A stretch of 64,000 nt of DNA from an uncultured Oscillospiraceae bacterium (GCA_947632005.1 CANRNU010000007.1:1-64000); one strand, 5' to 3'. Numbered from the stretch's first letter, positions 9,558-18,500 are shown. The notes: generated from the sequence alone by a model not told the origin. Made by a program: numbers and translations.

Positions 9558-9586
9558 ATTCTATCAACACCGGTCCCCGGTGTCAA
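9558..9586 (-). promoter_or_regulatory. Sigma-A-type promoter of the potA operon
   Basis: On the minus strand TTGACA (9581-9586) and TAGAAT (9558-9563) are separated by 17 bp. The -35 box is perfect and the -10 box has one mismatch. It sits between the rluA-family gene end and the potA leader, so transcription should start near 9551. Confidence 0.8.
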
Positions 9587-9630
9587 TAGGGAAACGGGGT
9601 TTGAGAGAAAATTGTAAGATTCTGCTGGCC

Positions 9631-10602
9631 TCACCCTTCGGCGGGAAAGTACTTTTTCACGAATGGAACATCCTGTACCGTGAAAACACGATCGGACAGG
9701 TAGTTCAGACATCCCGCGTCGGAGGTGAAATCGAAGCGCAGCCGCCAGGACCAGAGGAGCTGCCGGTGCTCGCCGTATTGCCGGTTGAGCTTCTCCCGGC
9801 CATACTTGCTGTCCCCCAGCAGCGGCCAGCCGGCGTGGGCCATCTGGACCCGTATCTGATGGGTCCGGCCGGTGTGCAGCCGGCAGGTCACCAGGCTGAG
9901 GCCGTCCCGACCGGACAGGACCTTATAGTCTGTGGCGGCGAAGCTGGTCCCGGGCTCCTGCCGGGGTTTCACATAGACCTGATTCTTCCCGGCGTCCTTA
10001 AAAAGCCAGCCCTCCAGCCGCCCCTCCGGCGGGACGGGCGCGCCGAGACATACGCACAGATACTCCTTCGTGACCTCCCGGGAGCGTATCTTCTCGTCCA
10101 TGGCCCGCAGAGCGGGGGCGTTCTTCGCGGCGATGACGATGCCGCCGGTGCCCCGGTCGATGCGGTTGCACAAAGCGGGGGCGAAGCTGTTCTCCCCGGC
10201 GGGGTCCCACTGGCCCGCCTGGTAAGCGCGGGCCTGGATACGGGCGATGAGAGTGTCCGCCGACCAGCCCTCCGCCTCATGGCACAGCACGCCCGGCATC
10301 TTGTTCACCAGCAGGATGTTCTCGTCCTCGTACAGAATGTCCAGCCGGGGGTCCACGGAGGCCAGCCAGGCATATTCACTTTGCTTTGGAGGACCGGAAA
10401 AGAACTCCTCGGAGATATACAGGCGCACCACATCGCCCTCCGTCAGGCGCACGTCCGGCCTGGCCCAATGGCCGTTGACCTTCACGTCCTTTTTGCGGAA
10501 GGTCTTTTGCAGCAGGGAGGAGGGGATGGAGGGAGCGGCCTTGGCGGCGAACCGGTCCAGGCGCTGGCCCGCGTCGTTTTTTGTCACGGTGAATTCTCTC
10601 AT
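9631..10602 (-). CDS. RluA-family 23S rRNA/tRNA pseudouridine synthase
   Basis: 323 residues. An N-terminal S4-like RNA-binding domain (about 1-75) is followed by the RluA catalytic domain, with NRIDRGTGG carrying the catalytic Asp (most family members have HRLDxxTSG) and later RLHTGRTHQIRVQMAHAGWPLLGD. It isomerises uridine to pseudouridine in RNA, probably rRNA of the RluC/RluD group, but the target cannot be read from sequence. The S4 domain begins at residue 3, so the start codon cannot lie further in. No Shine-Dalgarno is visible and a promoter -10 box sits only 7 bp upstream, so the mRNA may be leaderless. Confidence 0.88.
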   Translation of the reverse strand: MREFTVTKNDAGQRLDRFAAKAAPSIPSSLLQKTFRKKDVKVNGHWARPDVRLTEGDVVRLYISEEFFSGPPKQSEYAWLASVDPRLDILYEDENILLVNKMPGVLCHEAEGWSADTLIARIQARAYQAGQWDPAGENSFAPALCNRIDRGTGGIVIAAKNAPALRAMDEKIRSREVTKEYLCVCLGAPVPPEGRLEGWLFKDAGKNQVYVKPRQEPGTSFAATDYKVLSGRDGLSLVTCRLHTGRTHQIRVQMAHAGWPLLGDSKYGREKLNRQYGEHRQLLWSWRLRFDFTSDAGCLNYLSDRVFTVQDVPFVKKYFPAEG

Positions 10603-10608
10603 GAGGGC

Positions 10609-10637
10609 AGTGTATCACAAAAACCGCCGGGAGACAA
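10609..10637 (-). promoter_or_regulatory. Promoter of the pseudouridine synthase gene, implying a leaderless mRNA
   Basis: On the minus strand TTGTCT (10632-10637) and TACACT (10609-10614) are 17 bp apart. The expected start point, about 7 nt past the -10 box, coincides with the ATG at 10602. Confidence 0.5.
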
Positions 10638-10658
10638 CGGCGGCGGGGAAAAAGAAAT

Positions 10659-10680
10659 GGGCGGGCCTTTCAGCCCGCCC
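10659..10680 (-). terminator. Intrinsic terminator of the M6 metalloprotease gene
   Basis: A GGGCGGGC/GCCCGCCC stem (10659-10666 with 10673-10680) with a 6-nt loop is followed on the minus strand by ATTTCTTTTT. It lies 10 bp past the protease stop codon. Confidence 0.8.
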
Positions 10681-10689
10681 GTCAAGGCG

Positions 10690-13360
10690 TTATTTATAAT
10701 AGGTAATGGACCTGCCGGTGCTGTCATAGCCGCTGGCGGCGCTTTTGCCGTTGGCGGTGACGCACTGGACGGTGAAGGAATAGGTGGCGCCGTTCTTGGC
10801 GCTCTTCCAGGTGTAGCTGGCGGCGGTGGTGTCGCCCAGCTTCTTCCAGCTGCCGGAGCCGGTCCGGTAGAAGACCCGGTACTTGACCGCGCCAGGGACA
10901 GCGTTCCAGGAGACGGACACCCCGGAGGCGGTATTGGTCAGGCCGGTGATCACCGGCGCGGCGATGAAGGTGCCGGTCCGGCCAGCGGCGTTGTAGCCGC
11001 TGACGGCGGTGGCGCCGTCGGCGCTGACACACTGGACGGTGAAGGCGTAGCTGACGCCGCTCTGGGCCCCGGGCCAGATGTAGCTGGTGGAGGTCGTGGC
11101 GGCCAGCGGAGCCCAGGCGCCGGAACCGGTCTTATAGTAGACTCGGTAATTGACGGCGCCGGTGACCTTGCTCCAGGAGATCTTCATACCCCCGGCGGTG
11201 CAGCTGAGGGAGGGGATCTTCGGGGCGGCCACATACTGGATGGAGCGACCGTTGGGGTCATAGTCGCTGGTATAGCTCCTGCCCTTGGCGTCGATGCACC
11301 GGACGGTGAAGGCGTAGGTGGTGCCGCTCTTGGCGCTCTTCCAGGTGTAGCTGGTGGAAGTGGTGTCGCCCAGCTTCTTCCAGCCACCCTTGCCGGTCTT
11401 GTAGAAGACCCGGTATTTGGCCGCGCCGGGGACGGTGTTCCAGGAGACGGACACCCCGGAGGCGGTGTTGGCCAGGCCGGAGATCACCGGTGCGGAAAGG
11501 AAGGTGCCGGTCCGGCCAGAGGCGTTGTAGCCGCTGACGGCGGTACTGCCGTCAGCGCCGACACACTGGACGGTGAAGGCGTACTTGACGCCGCTCTGGG
11601 CCCCAGCCCAGATATAGCTGGTGGCGGTGGTGCTCCCCAGCGCCGTCCAAGCGCCGGAGTCGGTCTTATAGTAGACCCGGTAATTGGTCGCCCCCTTGAC
11701 GGAGGACCAGGAGATACGGACCCCGCCGGTAGTATTGCTGAGGGAGGGGGCCTTTGGGGCGGCCACGTAGGTGATGATCCTGCCGTTGGGGTCATAGTCG
11801 CTGGTATAGCTCTTGCCCTTGGAATCGATGCACCGGACGGTAAAGGCGTAGGTGGTGCCGCTCTTGCCCTTCTTCCAGGTGTAGCTGGTGGCGGTGGTGT
11901 CGCCCAGCTTCTTCCAGCTGCCGGAGCCGGTCCGGTAGAAGACCCGGTACTTGACTGCACCGGCGGGTTTGGCCCAGGAGAGGGTCACGCCGGAGGCGGT
12001 ATTGGTCAGGCCGGTGATCACCGGCGCGGCGATGAAGGTGCCGGTCCGGCCAGAGGCGTTGTAGCCGCTGACGGCGGTAGCGCCGTCGGCGCTGACACAC
12101 TGGACGGTGAAGGCGTAGCTGACGCCGCTCTGGGCCCCGGGCCACGTGTAGCTGGTGGAGGTCGTGGTGGTGAGCGGAGCCCAGGCGCCGGAACCGGTCT
12201 TGTAGTAGATGCGGTAATTGACGGCGCCGGTGACCTTGCTCCAGGAGATCTTCATGCCTCCGGTGGTGCTGCTGAGGGAGGGGATGCTCGGGGCGGCCAC
12301 ATATTGGATGGTCCTGCCGTTGGGGTCGTAGTCGCTGGTGTAGCTCTTGCCCTTGGCGTCGATGCACCGGACGGTGAAGGAGTAGGTGGTGCCGCTCTTG
12401 CCCTTCTTCCAGGTGTAGCTGGTGGAAGTGGTGTCGGCCAGCTTTTTCCAGCCGCCGGAACCGGTCTTGTAGAAGACCCGGTATTTGGCCGCGCCGGCGA
12501 CCTTGTTCCAGGAGACGGACACGCCGGAGGCGGTGTTGGCCAGACCGGAGATGGCCGGCGGGGCGAGGAAGGTGATGGACTTTCCGGAGGTATTGTAGGC
12601 GCTGGCGCTGCCGTCGGCGGAGAGACCCTGGACGGTGAAGGCGTACTTCGTGCCGCTCTGGGCCCCGGTCCAGATATAGCTGGCGGCGGTGGTGGTGAGC
12701 GCCGTCCAGGCGCCGGAGCCGGTCTTATAATAGACCCGGTAATTGACGGCGCCGGTGACCTTGCTCCAGGAGATCTTGACGCCGTTCACGGCATTGCTGA
12801 GGGAGGGCGTCTTCGGCGTGGGCACATAGGTGATGGTCCTGCCGTTCGGGTCATAGGCGCTGACGGTGCTCTTGCCGTTTTTGGAGATGCACTGGACGGT
12901 GAAGCCATAGACGGTGCCGGCCTTGGGCTTTGTCCAGGTGTAGCCGGCGGCGGTGGTGTCGGCCAGCTTCTTCCAGCTGCCGGAGCCGGTCCGGTAGAGG
13001 ACCCGGTACTTGACCGCGCCGGCAGACTTGGTCCAGGAGAGGGTCACGCCCTTGGCCGTGTTGTTCAGGGCGGTGAGCTTGGGCGCGGCGATATAGGTGA
13101 GGACCTTGCCGGTCTCATCATATGGGCTGAGGGGGTTTTTGCCGTCGGAGGTGACGCACTGGACGGTGAAGGCGTACTTGACGCCGCTCTGGGCCCCGGT
13201 CCAGGTATAGCTGGTGGAGGTGGTTTCCGCCAGGGCCGTCCACGGGCCGGAACCGATCCGGTAGAGGACCCGGTACTTGGGCGCGCCGCTCACCGCGCCC
13301 CACACGATGGCCGCGCCGTTGGCGGCGTTGGTGGCGGCGGTGAGCTTGGGCGCGGGCAGG
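10690..13360 (-). repeat. Ten FN3-like modules arranged largely as two-module (534-bp) repeats
   Basis: Modules alternate between two types, one starting near V-I-T-G-L-T-N-T-A-S-G and one near I-P-S-L-S-N-T-T-G-G. The same DNA word (TGCCGGTCCG) recurs at 10971, 11505 and 12039, exactly 534 bp apart. The unit of recent duplication is therefore a pair of modules. Such DNA is prone to copy-number change and to assembly collapse. Confidence 0.85.
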
Positions 13361-16095
13361 GTCTTGGGGCTGGGAGCCTGGACCTGGTAGGTGAAGGAAG
13401 CGGTCTTTCCCCGGTAGGTCACCGTGGCGCTGCGGCTGCCCAGGGTGGCTGTGTCAAAGCCGGTGACGGCATACTCACCGGGCGCCAGCAGCTGTCCGCC
13501 GCCGCCGCTGTAATGGGCCGTGACGGTCATGCCGGCGGTGCTCACCGCCTCGTCCTGTACATACACAGTCTTGGTGGGCGGGGTGACGCTGATGGACTCC
13601 AGCTCGTTGACGATGGTCTTGCGCCGGATGTGGAAGGACCGGTCCATGCTGCGCATGTAGCTGATGAAGAGCTGGTCGCCGGAGACGGAAAGGGTGATCT
13701 GCTGGGCGGTGGCGTCCACCTGCTCGCCCTCCCGGGTCCAGGTATCGCTGATGGGATTGTAGCGATAGACGTATATATAGCCGTCGCCGCTGAGGGTGGA
13801 GGCCAGCATGTACAGGAAGCCGTTCACGGAGGCCAGTTTGGGGTCGAAGCAGGACAGGTTGGAGGGCTTTCCGGCTGTCCATCCCCGACCGTCATAGCTG
13901 TAGACCGTGATCTGGGCGCCGGCGGCCACCACTTTCAGCTGGCTGCCAATGCCGAGCATGCCGTAGGTGTTGGCCGTGATGGGCACGTTGGAGACCTTGG
14001 TGAAGCTCTGGGGGCCGTTGCAGCGGAATACCTCCACGTTGTTGCCGGCGGTCCGGAAGGAGACATAGATGACGCTGCCCACGGTGGTGATCTGGGGCTG
14101 GCCGCCGCTGCCGGTGAAATATGTGCCCATGTCCTCCAGGGTGCTGCCGTTCAGCCGGAGCATCCGGCCGCGGGTATTGCTCTCGTCATAGACGATGTAC
14201 AGCACGCCGTTGACCGCCGTCATGGCAAAGGCGTTGTGGGTGCCGGTGTGCAGGGCCGCGTCGGTCCAGGCCCCGGCGGCCAGGTCAAAGGACTTGATCC
14301 GGAGCTGATAGGAGGCGTTGAGGTAGCCCAGGTACAGCCGACCGCTGCTGCTGGTCAGGACCATCTCCGTGCCCCGGGAGGCGTTCTCCTTCCAGGGGGC
14401 TCCCAGCTGTGTCCAGACAGTGCCGTCGAAGCGGTAGAGGGTGAAGGTGTTGTTCGTGCAGGTGACCATGTACTGCCGTCCCTGGCAGGAGGTCATGGCC
14501 ACAGACCGGGTGCCGTCGTTCACGTCGGGGGTGTCGGCAAAGCCAGTGTCGTTCCAGAGGTCATAGCTGCCCTCGGAGGGGATGACCACTTCGCAGACCA
14601 TGTTGCTCCCGCTGACGGCCACGTTCCGGATGACGATGCCGGAGTTGGTCCCGTCGGTGAAGGTCAAAGCGCCGTCGGCCAGGCCCTTGCTCATGTCGGC
14701 TGTGCCGATGGAGGTCCGGCCGCTGGAGGGGGAGAGGAAGGCGTCCTGGATGTTCTGCTTCTGGTCCGCGGCGGTGGGGTCGGGCCGGAACACGTAGATG
14801 CCGGTCTTCCCGTGGTAGTTGCTCAGGCCGTCCACCGTGGTGTCCACCCGGTAGACGATCAGGCCGGCCTCGCCCTCCTGCATCTTGAGGCTGATCTTGG
14901 AGTCCAGCGTGTTCATGGCGAGGATATCCGCGGCGTTCCGCCGGCGCATCTCCACCACGAACAGTTCGTGCTCATTCAGGGGGGAGCGGATGATGAATGC
15001 CTGGTCGCCGCCGGACACGCTGGGGTCGCTCAGCGTCAGGGTGGCGGTCTCGGTGACGGTCTTCAGCTGCACCCAGTTGGTGCACTTCATCCGCAGATAG
15101 GCCAGGGGCCACGAGGGATACATGGAGGCGGTGGACATGATGTCCCAGAAGCCGACGGGGTAGTCGGTGCCGTGGGCGGTGTACAGGTCAGGATAGCCCA
15201 GGGAGTGGAGGAATTCGTGGATGGCCACGCCGGAGCCAGCGGGGACGGTCTGGTCGGCCAGCCGGTAGGTGCTGAGCATGTTGTAGGTGCCGATGTGCTT
15301 GCCGGAGACGGTCATGGTGCCGGGGTAGTCGCTCTTGTGGGCGTGATAGGACACGCTGCCGGACTCCGTCTCGCCGGAGCCGCCCTGCATGACGATCGTC
15401 ACGTTGTCGATGAAGCCGTCTGCGTTCAGGTCGATGCAGCTGCTGTCCAGGGACACCCCCTGGAGAGCTGCCTCGATGATGCCGGAGTCGATGTTGCCGC
15501 CCAGGGCCTGGGAGGTGCTGTAGGGGACCTGCACGGCCCGGATGGTCTGGGAGGCGCTGTCATACTGGGGGATGACGTTCAGCACCTCGAACTGACCGTA
15601 GGAGATGGTGCGCAGGTAGTTGGTGAAGGAACGGCCATAGGAGCCGTTGTAGATGTCGTAGAGCTTTTTTGCCTTGGCGGGGTCGGTGAAATAGTCGTTC
15701 TGCTGGTCATTGAAATAGACGAACAGGACCACGTTGGCAAAGTCCTTTCCTGCCGTGCCCACGGAAAAGGGCGCGGCAGTGTCCGCGCCGATGAGGGACG
15801 GACCGTCCGCTGCCGCAGGCGCCGCCGCAGCCACAGGGGCGGACGTGGCCTGGGGCTCCGGGGTCACGATCGGCTCTGCCGTCGCCGCGGGGGCCTCTTC
15901 GGTCTGGGGCTCGGCGGTGGGGTCCGGGAGCTGGGGGGCAGGGGGTTCACTGGGCACAGCGGGCACCTCCGTCGCCTCAGGCGCGGAGGTGATGGCCGGC
16001 TGCTCCGTGGCGGCGGGTCCGTCGGCATAGGCCGGAACGAACAGGCTCAGCGCCGTCAGCAGCGCCAGGATAAGACTCAGGATGCGTTTTGCCAT
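10690..16095 (-). CDS. Secreted M6-family metalloprotease with Ig-like and ten FN3-like repeats
   Basis: 1801 residues. A signal peptide (about 1-24, ending AYA) is followed by a Pro/Ala/Glu-rich spacer and an M6 (InhA-like) protease domain. The zinc site HEFLHSLGYPD (HExxHxxGxxD) starts near residue 293. Residues of about 500-830 have repeating hydrophobic strands and may form a propeller; this is a guess. About 830-905 looks like a group-3 bacterial Ig domain. The rest is ten FN3-like modules of about 89 residues. There is no LPxTG signal. It probably acts outside the cell, perhaps held at the surface by its repeats; the substrate is unknown. It is a single-gene unit with its own promoter and terminator. 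Confidence 0.92.
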   Translation of the reverse strand: MAKRILSLILALLTALSLFVPAYADGPAATEQPAITSAPEATEVPAVPSEPPAPQLPDPTAEPQTEEAPAATAEPIVTPEPQATSAPVAAAAPAAADGPSLIGADTAAPFSVGTAGKDFANVVLFVYFNDQQNDYFTDPAKAKKLYDIYNGSYGRSFTNYLRTISYGQFEVLNVIPQYDSASQTIRAVQVPYSTSQALGGNIDSGIIEAALQGVSLDSSCIDLNADGFIDNVTIVMQGGSGETESGSVSYHAHKSDYPGTMTVSGKHIGTYNMLSTYRLADQTVPAGSGVAIHEFLHSLGYPDLYTAHGTDYPVGFWDIMSTASMYPSWPLAYLRMKCTNWVQLKTVTETATLTLSDPSVSGGDQAFIIRSPLNEHELFVVEMRRRNAADILAMNTLDSKISLKMQEGEAGLIVYRVDTTVDGLSNYHGKTGIYVFRPDPTAADQKQNIQDAFLSPSSGRTSIGTADMSKGLADGALTFTDGTNSGIVIRNVAVSGSNMVCEVVIPSEGSYDLWNDTGFADTPDVNDGTRSVAMTSCQGRQYMVTCTNNTFTLYRFDGTVWTQLGAPWKENASRGTEMVLTSSSGRLYLGYLNASYQLRIKSFDLAAGAWTDAALHTGTHNAFAMTAVNGVLYIVYDESNTRGRMLRLNGSTLEDMGTYFTGSGGQPQITTVGSVIYVSFRTAGNNVEVFRCNGPQSFTKVSNVPITANTYGMLGIGSQLKVVAAGAQITVYSYDGRGWTAGKPSNLSCFDPKLASVNGFLYMLASTLSGDGYIYVYRYNPISDTWTREGEQVDATAQQITLSVSGDQLFISYMRSMDRSFHIRRKTIVNELESISVTPPTKTVYVQDEAVSTAGMTVTAHYSGGGGQLLAPGEYAVTGFDTATLGSRSATVTYRGKTASFTYQVQAPSPKTLPAPKLTAATNAANGAAIVWGAVSGAPKYRVLYRIGSGPWTALAETTSTSYTWTGAQSGVKYAFTVQCVTSDGKNPLSPYDETGKVLTYIAAPKLTALNNTAKGVTLSWTKSAGAVKYRVLYRTGSGSWKKLADTTAAGYTWTKPKAGTVYGFTVQCISKNGKSTVSAYDPNGRTITYVPTPKTPSLSNAVNGVKISWSKVTGAVNYRVYYKTGSGAWTALTTTAASYIWTGAQSGTKYAFTVQGLSADGSASAYNTSGKSITFLAPPAISGLANTASGVSVSWNKVAGAAKYRVFYKTGSGGWKKLADTTSTSYTWKKGKSGTTYSFTVRCIDAKGKSYTSDYDPNGRTIQYVAAPSIPSLSSTTGGMKISWSKVTGAVNYRIYYKTGSGAWAPLTTTTSTSYTWPGAQSGVSYAFTVQCVSADGATAVSGYNASGRTGTFIAAPVITGLTNTASGVTLSWAKPAGAVKYRVFYRTGSGSWKKLGDTTATSYTWKKGKSGTTYAFTVRCIDSKGKSYTSDYDPNGRIITYVAAPKAPSLSNTTGGVRISWSSVKGATNYRVYYKTDSGAWTALGSTTATSYIWAGAQSGVKYAFTVQCVGADGSTAVSGYNASGRTGTFLSAPVISGLANTASGVSVSWNTVPGAAKYRVFYKTGKGGWKKLGDTTSTSYTWKSAKSGTTYAFTVRCIDAKGRSYTSDYDPNGRSIQYVAAPKIPSLSCTAGGMKISWSKVTGAVNYRVYYKTGSGAWAPLAATTSTSYIWPGAQSGVSYAFTVQCVSADGATAVSGYNAAGRTGTFIAAPVITGLTNTASGVSVSWNAVPGAVKYRVFYRTGSGSWKKLGDTTAASYTWKSAKNGATYSFTVQCVTANGKSAASGYDSTGRSITYYK

Positions 16096-16171
16096 GGCTT
16101 GCAGTTCTCCTTGCTCTCTCCCAAATCTCTGCCGGAGGCCAGGATCTGGACGAGTTTACATATGTTGTCAT

Positions 16172-16201
16172 ATTATAACGTATCGCACCGTATGCCCGCA
16201 A
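16172..16201 (-). promoter_or_regulatory. Promoter of the M6 metalloprotease gene
   Basis: On the minus strand a perfect TATAAT (16172-16177) has TTGCGG (16196-16201) 18 bp upstream. It is about 75 bp before the protease ATG at 16095. Confidence 0.65.
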
Positions 16202-16270
16202 CCATCCGTTGGATACAATTTGAAAATAAATACTTTTCCGGCGGGAGACGCCGGATATGAAAAAATGGGA

Positions 16271-16299
16271 TTGACAACGGCGGGCAGTTCATTTATAAT
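16271..16299 (+). promoter_or_regulatory. Consensus promoter for yceD-rpmF
   Basis: TTGACA (16271-16276) and TATAAT (16294-16299) are 17 bp apart, a perfect sigma-A promoter. It fits the high expression expected for a ribosomal protein transcript. Confidence 0.9.
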
Positions 16300-16327
16300 A
16301 CTTTGGCGACTGTATGAGGTTTGTCCC

Positions 16328-16834
16328 ATGTTTTTAGATCTGCACGAAATCATCGAGGTGCCGGGGAGGAGCGTGCCGTTTCAGTGTGAGCTGGACGGGG
16401 AGCGCCTTTCCTTTCCCACGCTGGTGGCCTTCAACGGGCCGGTGACAGCACAGGGGCAGGTGAAAAACACTGCCGGTGTGCTGGAACTGACCGCGGAAGT
16501 TCGGGCGGACATGACGGTCCGGTGCGACCGGTGCGGCGTCCCCTTTGAAAAGCGTATGACGCCCCGCTATACCGCTGTGCTCCAGGCCGACGCGGAGGAT
16601 GCGGACAGCGAAGACGTCTTTCCCCTGGATGGGGACGGCGTGGACGTGTCTGATGTGCTGGAGACGTGCCTGATCCTGGACATGGACCAGAAATTTCTCT
16701 GCCGGGACGACTGCAAGGGCCTCTGCCCCACCTGCGGGAAGGACCTGAACGAGGGCCCGTGCGGCTGCAAAAAACAAATCGATCCGAGAATGGCGGCCCT
16801 TGGGCGGCTGTTGGATGATATTCAGGAGGTGTGA
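16328..16834 (+). CDS. yceD: YceD/DUF177 family protein
   Basis: 168 residues from ATG 16328, preceded by a GAGGT Shine-Dalgarno; upstream in-frame starts lie before the promoter and are rejected. It has the family's CDRC and CRDDCKGLCPTCGKDLN cysteine clusters, which may bind zinc, and the C-terminal DPRMAALGRLLDD. YceD/YlbN is almost always encoded directly before rpmF, as here (3 bp gap). It has been linked to 23S rRNA metabolism in other bacteria and plants, but its exact role is not settled. Confidence 0.92.
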   Translation: MFLDLHEIIEVPGRSVPFQCELDGERLSFPTLVAFNGPVTAQGQVKNTAGVLELTAEVRADMTVRCDRCGVPFEKRMTPRYTAVLQADAEDADSEDVFPLDGDGVDVSDVLETCLILDMDQKFLCRDDCKGLCPTCGKDLNEGPCGCKKQIDPRMAALGRLLDDIQEV

Positions 16835-16837
16835 ACG

Positions 16838-17026
16838 ATGGCGGTCCCTAAAAGAAAAGTCTCCCATGCCAGAAAGAGCAAGAGGCGTTCCAGCGTGTGG
16901 AAGCTGCGTCTTCCCAAGCTCGTTGCCTGCCCCAACTGCGGCGAGTACCACATGCCTCACCGCGTCTGCCCGGCCTGCGGCAAGTACGATGGGCGCGAGG
17001 TCGTCGCTGTGGGCGAGGAGAAGTGA
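16838..17026 (+). CDS. rpmF: 50S ribosomal protein L32
   Basis: 62 residues, starting MAVPKRKVSHARKSKRR, with the zinc-ribbon pairs CPNC and CPAC typical of the zinc-binding form of L32. It is part of the large ribosomal subunit. It follows yceD by 3 bp in one transcript and is closed by an intrinsic terminator. Confidence 0.98.
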   Translation: MAVPKRKVSHARKSKRRSSVWKLRLPKLVACPNCGEYHMPHRVCPACGKYDGREVVAVGEEK

Positions 17027-17041
17027 TCATTTGCAAGATAA

Positions 17042-17063
17042 GGGGGCCAGCGCCCCCTTTTTT
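17042..17063 (+). terminator. Intrinsic terminator after rpmF
   Basis: GGGGGC (17042-17047), loop CAGC, GCCCCC (17052-17057), then six T. It lies 15 bp past the rpmF stop codon. Confidence 0.92.
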
Positions 17064-17099
17064 GCTCTATATGGAGAAGTAGGGAAGTACAACCCGTTT

Positions 17100-17133
17100 G
17101 GGGCGGCATGGGCCGTCCCTAGATTGCTATCAT
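17100..17133 (+). promoter_or_regulatory. Hairpin plus extended -10 element upstream of der
   Basis: An 8-bp hairpin (17100-17107 with 17112-17119, one G-U) is followed by GATTGCTATCAT, which contains an extended -10 (TG-N-TATCAT, 17125-17133). A closely similar hairpin and GATTGCTATACA occur upstream of the MBOAT gene at 23073-23104. It may drive der-plsY; no clear -35 box is seen. Confidence 0.4.
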
Positions 17134-17174
17134 AAACATTAACATGATGACAGGGAAGGAGGCGGAAAGGGGAT

Positions 17175-18500
17175 ATGGCGAGACCTCTGGTGGCCATCGT
17201 AGGGCGCCCCAACGTGGGCAAGAGCATGCTCTTCAACCGGCTGGCAGGCCGGCGGCTGTCCATCGTGGAGGACACTCCCGGCGTGACCCGGGACAGACTG
17301 TACGCCTCCTGCGAGTGGGCGGGCCGGGTCTTTGACATTGTGGACACCGGCGGCATCGAGCCCAACACGGCCAACGAGATCCTGCTGTTCATGCGGGAAC
17401 AGGCCATGCTGGCCATCGACAGCGCGGACGTGATCGTCATGGTGACAGAGATCGGCACCGGCATCACCGCTGCGGACCAGGACGTGGCCGGCCTGCTCCA
17501 GCGCAGCGGCAAGCCCGTGGTGCTGGCGGTGAACAAGATGGACGCCATCGGTCCCAACGACCCGGGCATCTACGAGTTTTACAACCTAGGGCTCGGCGAC
17601 CCCATCGCCCTGTCCGCCGTCCACGGCCACGGCACCGGCGACCTGCTGGACGCCTGCGTGGCCCATTTCCCGCCCCCGGAGGAGGAGACGGCGGAAGACG
17701 GTCGCATCCATGTGGCGGTCATCGGTAAGCCCAATGTGGGCAAGAGCTCCCTCATCAACCGTGTTCTGGGGGAGAAGCGGGTGATCGTGGCGGACATGCC
17801 CGGCACCACCCGGGACGCGGTGGATACCCCTGTGGACAACGGGTATGGCAGCTATCTCTTCATCGATACGGCCGGCATCCGCCGCAAGAGCAAGGTCAAC
17901 GACCGGGTGGAGCGATTTTCTGTCATGCGGGCGCAGCTGGCCGTGGAGCGCAGCGACGTGTGCCTCATCATGATCGACGCCCGGGAGGGCGTCACTGAGC
18001 AGGACACCAAGATCGCCGGACTGGCCCATGAGGCGGGAAAGGCCAGCATCATCGTGGTGAACAAGTGGGATCTGGTGGAAAAAGAGACCCGTACCATGGA
18101 TGAGATGCGCAAACGGGTGAAACAGGACCTGGCTTTCATGGATTATGCGCCGGTGATCTTCATCTCCTGCTTGACGGGACAGCGAACTGGGCGTATATTT
18201 GATATGATAAACGCCGCCAATGAACAGGCGTCCATGCGCATCTCCACCGGTCGGCTGAACGACCTGCTGGCCGATGCCCAGGCCCGGCAGCAGCCCCCTA
18301 CCGACAAGGGCCGCCGCCTGAAGGTCTATTACATGACCCAGACCGGCGTCAAACCGCCGCACTTTGTGGTCTTCTGCAACAGCAGGGAGCTGTTCCACTT
18401 TTCTTATCAGAGATATATTGAGAACCGCATCCGGGCGACTTTTGGCCTGGAGGGGACTCCGGTCCGGCTGACGATCCGTCAGAAAGGAGAAAACGAATGA
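17175..18500 (+). CDS. der: Ribosome biogenesis GTPase Der (EngA)
   Basis: 441 residues with two GTPase domains in tandem. Domain 1 has GRPNVGKS, DTGG and NKMD; domain 2 has GKPNVGKS, DTAG and NKWD. A C-terminal KH-like domain (about 350-441, ending near RLTIRQKGENE) follows. Der acts in 50S subunit assembly in the cytoplasm and is usually essential. It overlaps plsY by 4 nt (ATGA), so the two are translationally coupled. Upstream, AAGGAGG lies somewhat far from ATG 17175, with AAGGGG nearer. Confidence 0.97.
   Translation: MARPLVAIVGRPNVGKSMLFNRLAGRRLSIVEDTPGVTRDRLYASCEWAGRVFDIVDTGGIEPNTANEILLFMREQAMLAIDSADVIVMVTEIGTGITAADQDVAGLLQRSGKPVVLAVNKMDAIGPNDPGIYEFYNLGLGDPIALSAVHGHGTGDLLDACVAHFPPPEEETAEDGRIHVAVIGKPNVGKSSLINRVLGEKRVIVADMPGTTRDAVDTPVDNGYGSYLFIDTAGIRRKSKVNDRVERFSVMRAQLAVERSDVCLIMIDAREGVTEQDTKIAGLAHEAGKASIIVVNKWDLVEKETRTMDEMRKRVKQDLAFMDYAPVIFISCLTGQRTGRIFDMINAANEQASMRISTGRLNDLLADAQARQQPPTDKGRRLKVYYMTQTGVKPPHFVVFCNSRELFHFSYQRYIENRIRATFGLEGTPVRLTIRQKGENE

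Noticed and set aside
10690-13360. Repeated DNA as a mobile element or CRISPR
   Set aside because: The period matches protein modules in one continuous reading frame.
9544-16260. Very long plus-strand open frame opposite the M6 protease
   Set aside because: It is about 2238 codons but Gly/Ala/Val/His-rich with no recognisable domain, and mirrors a protease with signal peptide, zinc site and FN3 repeats on the other strand. High GC and repeats keep the antisense frame open.
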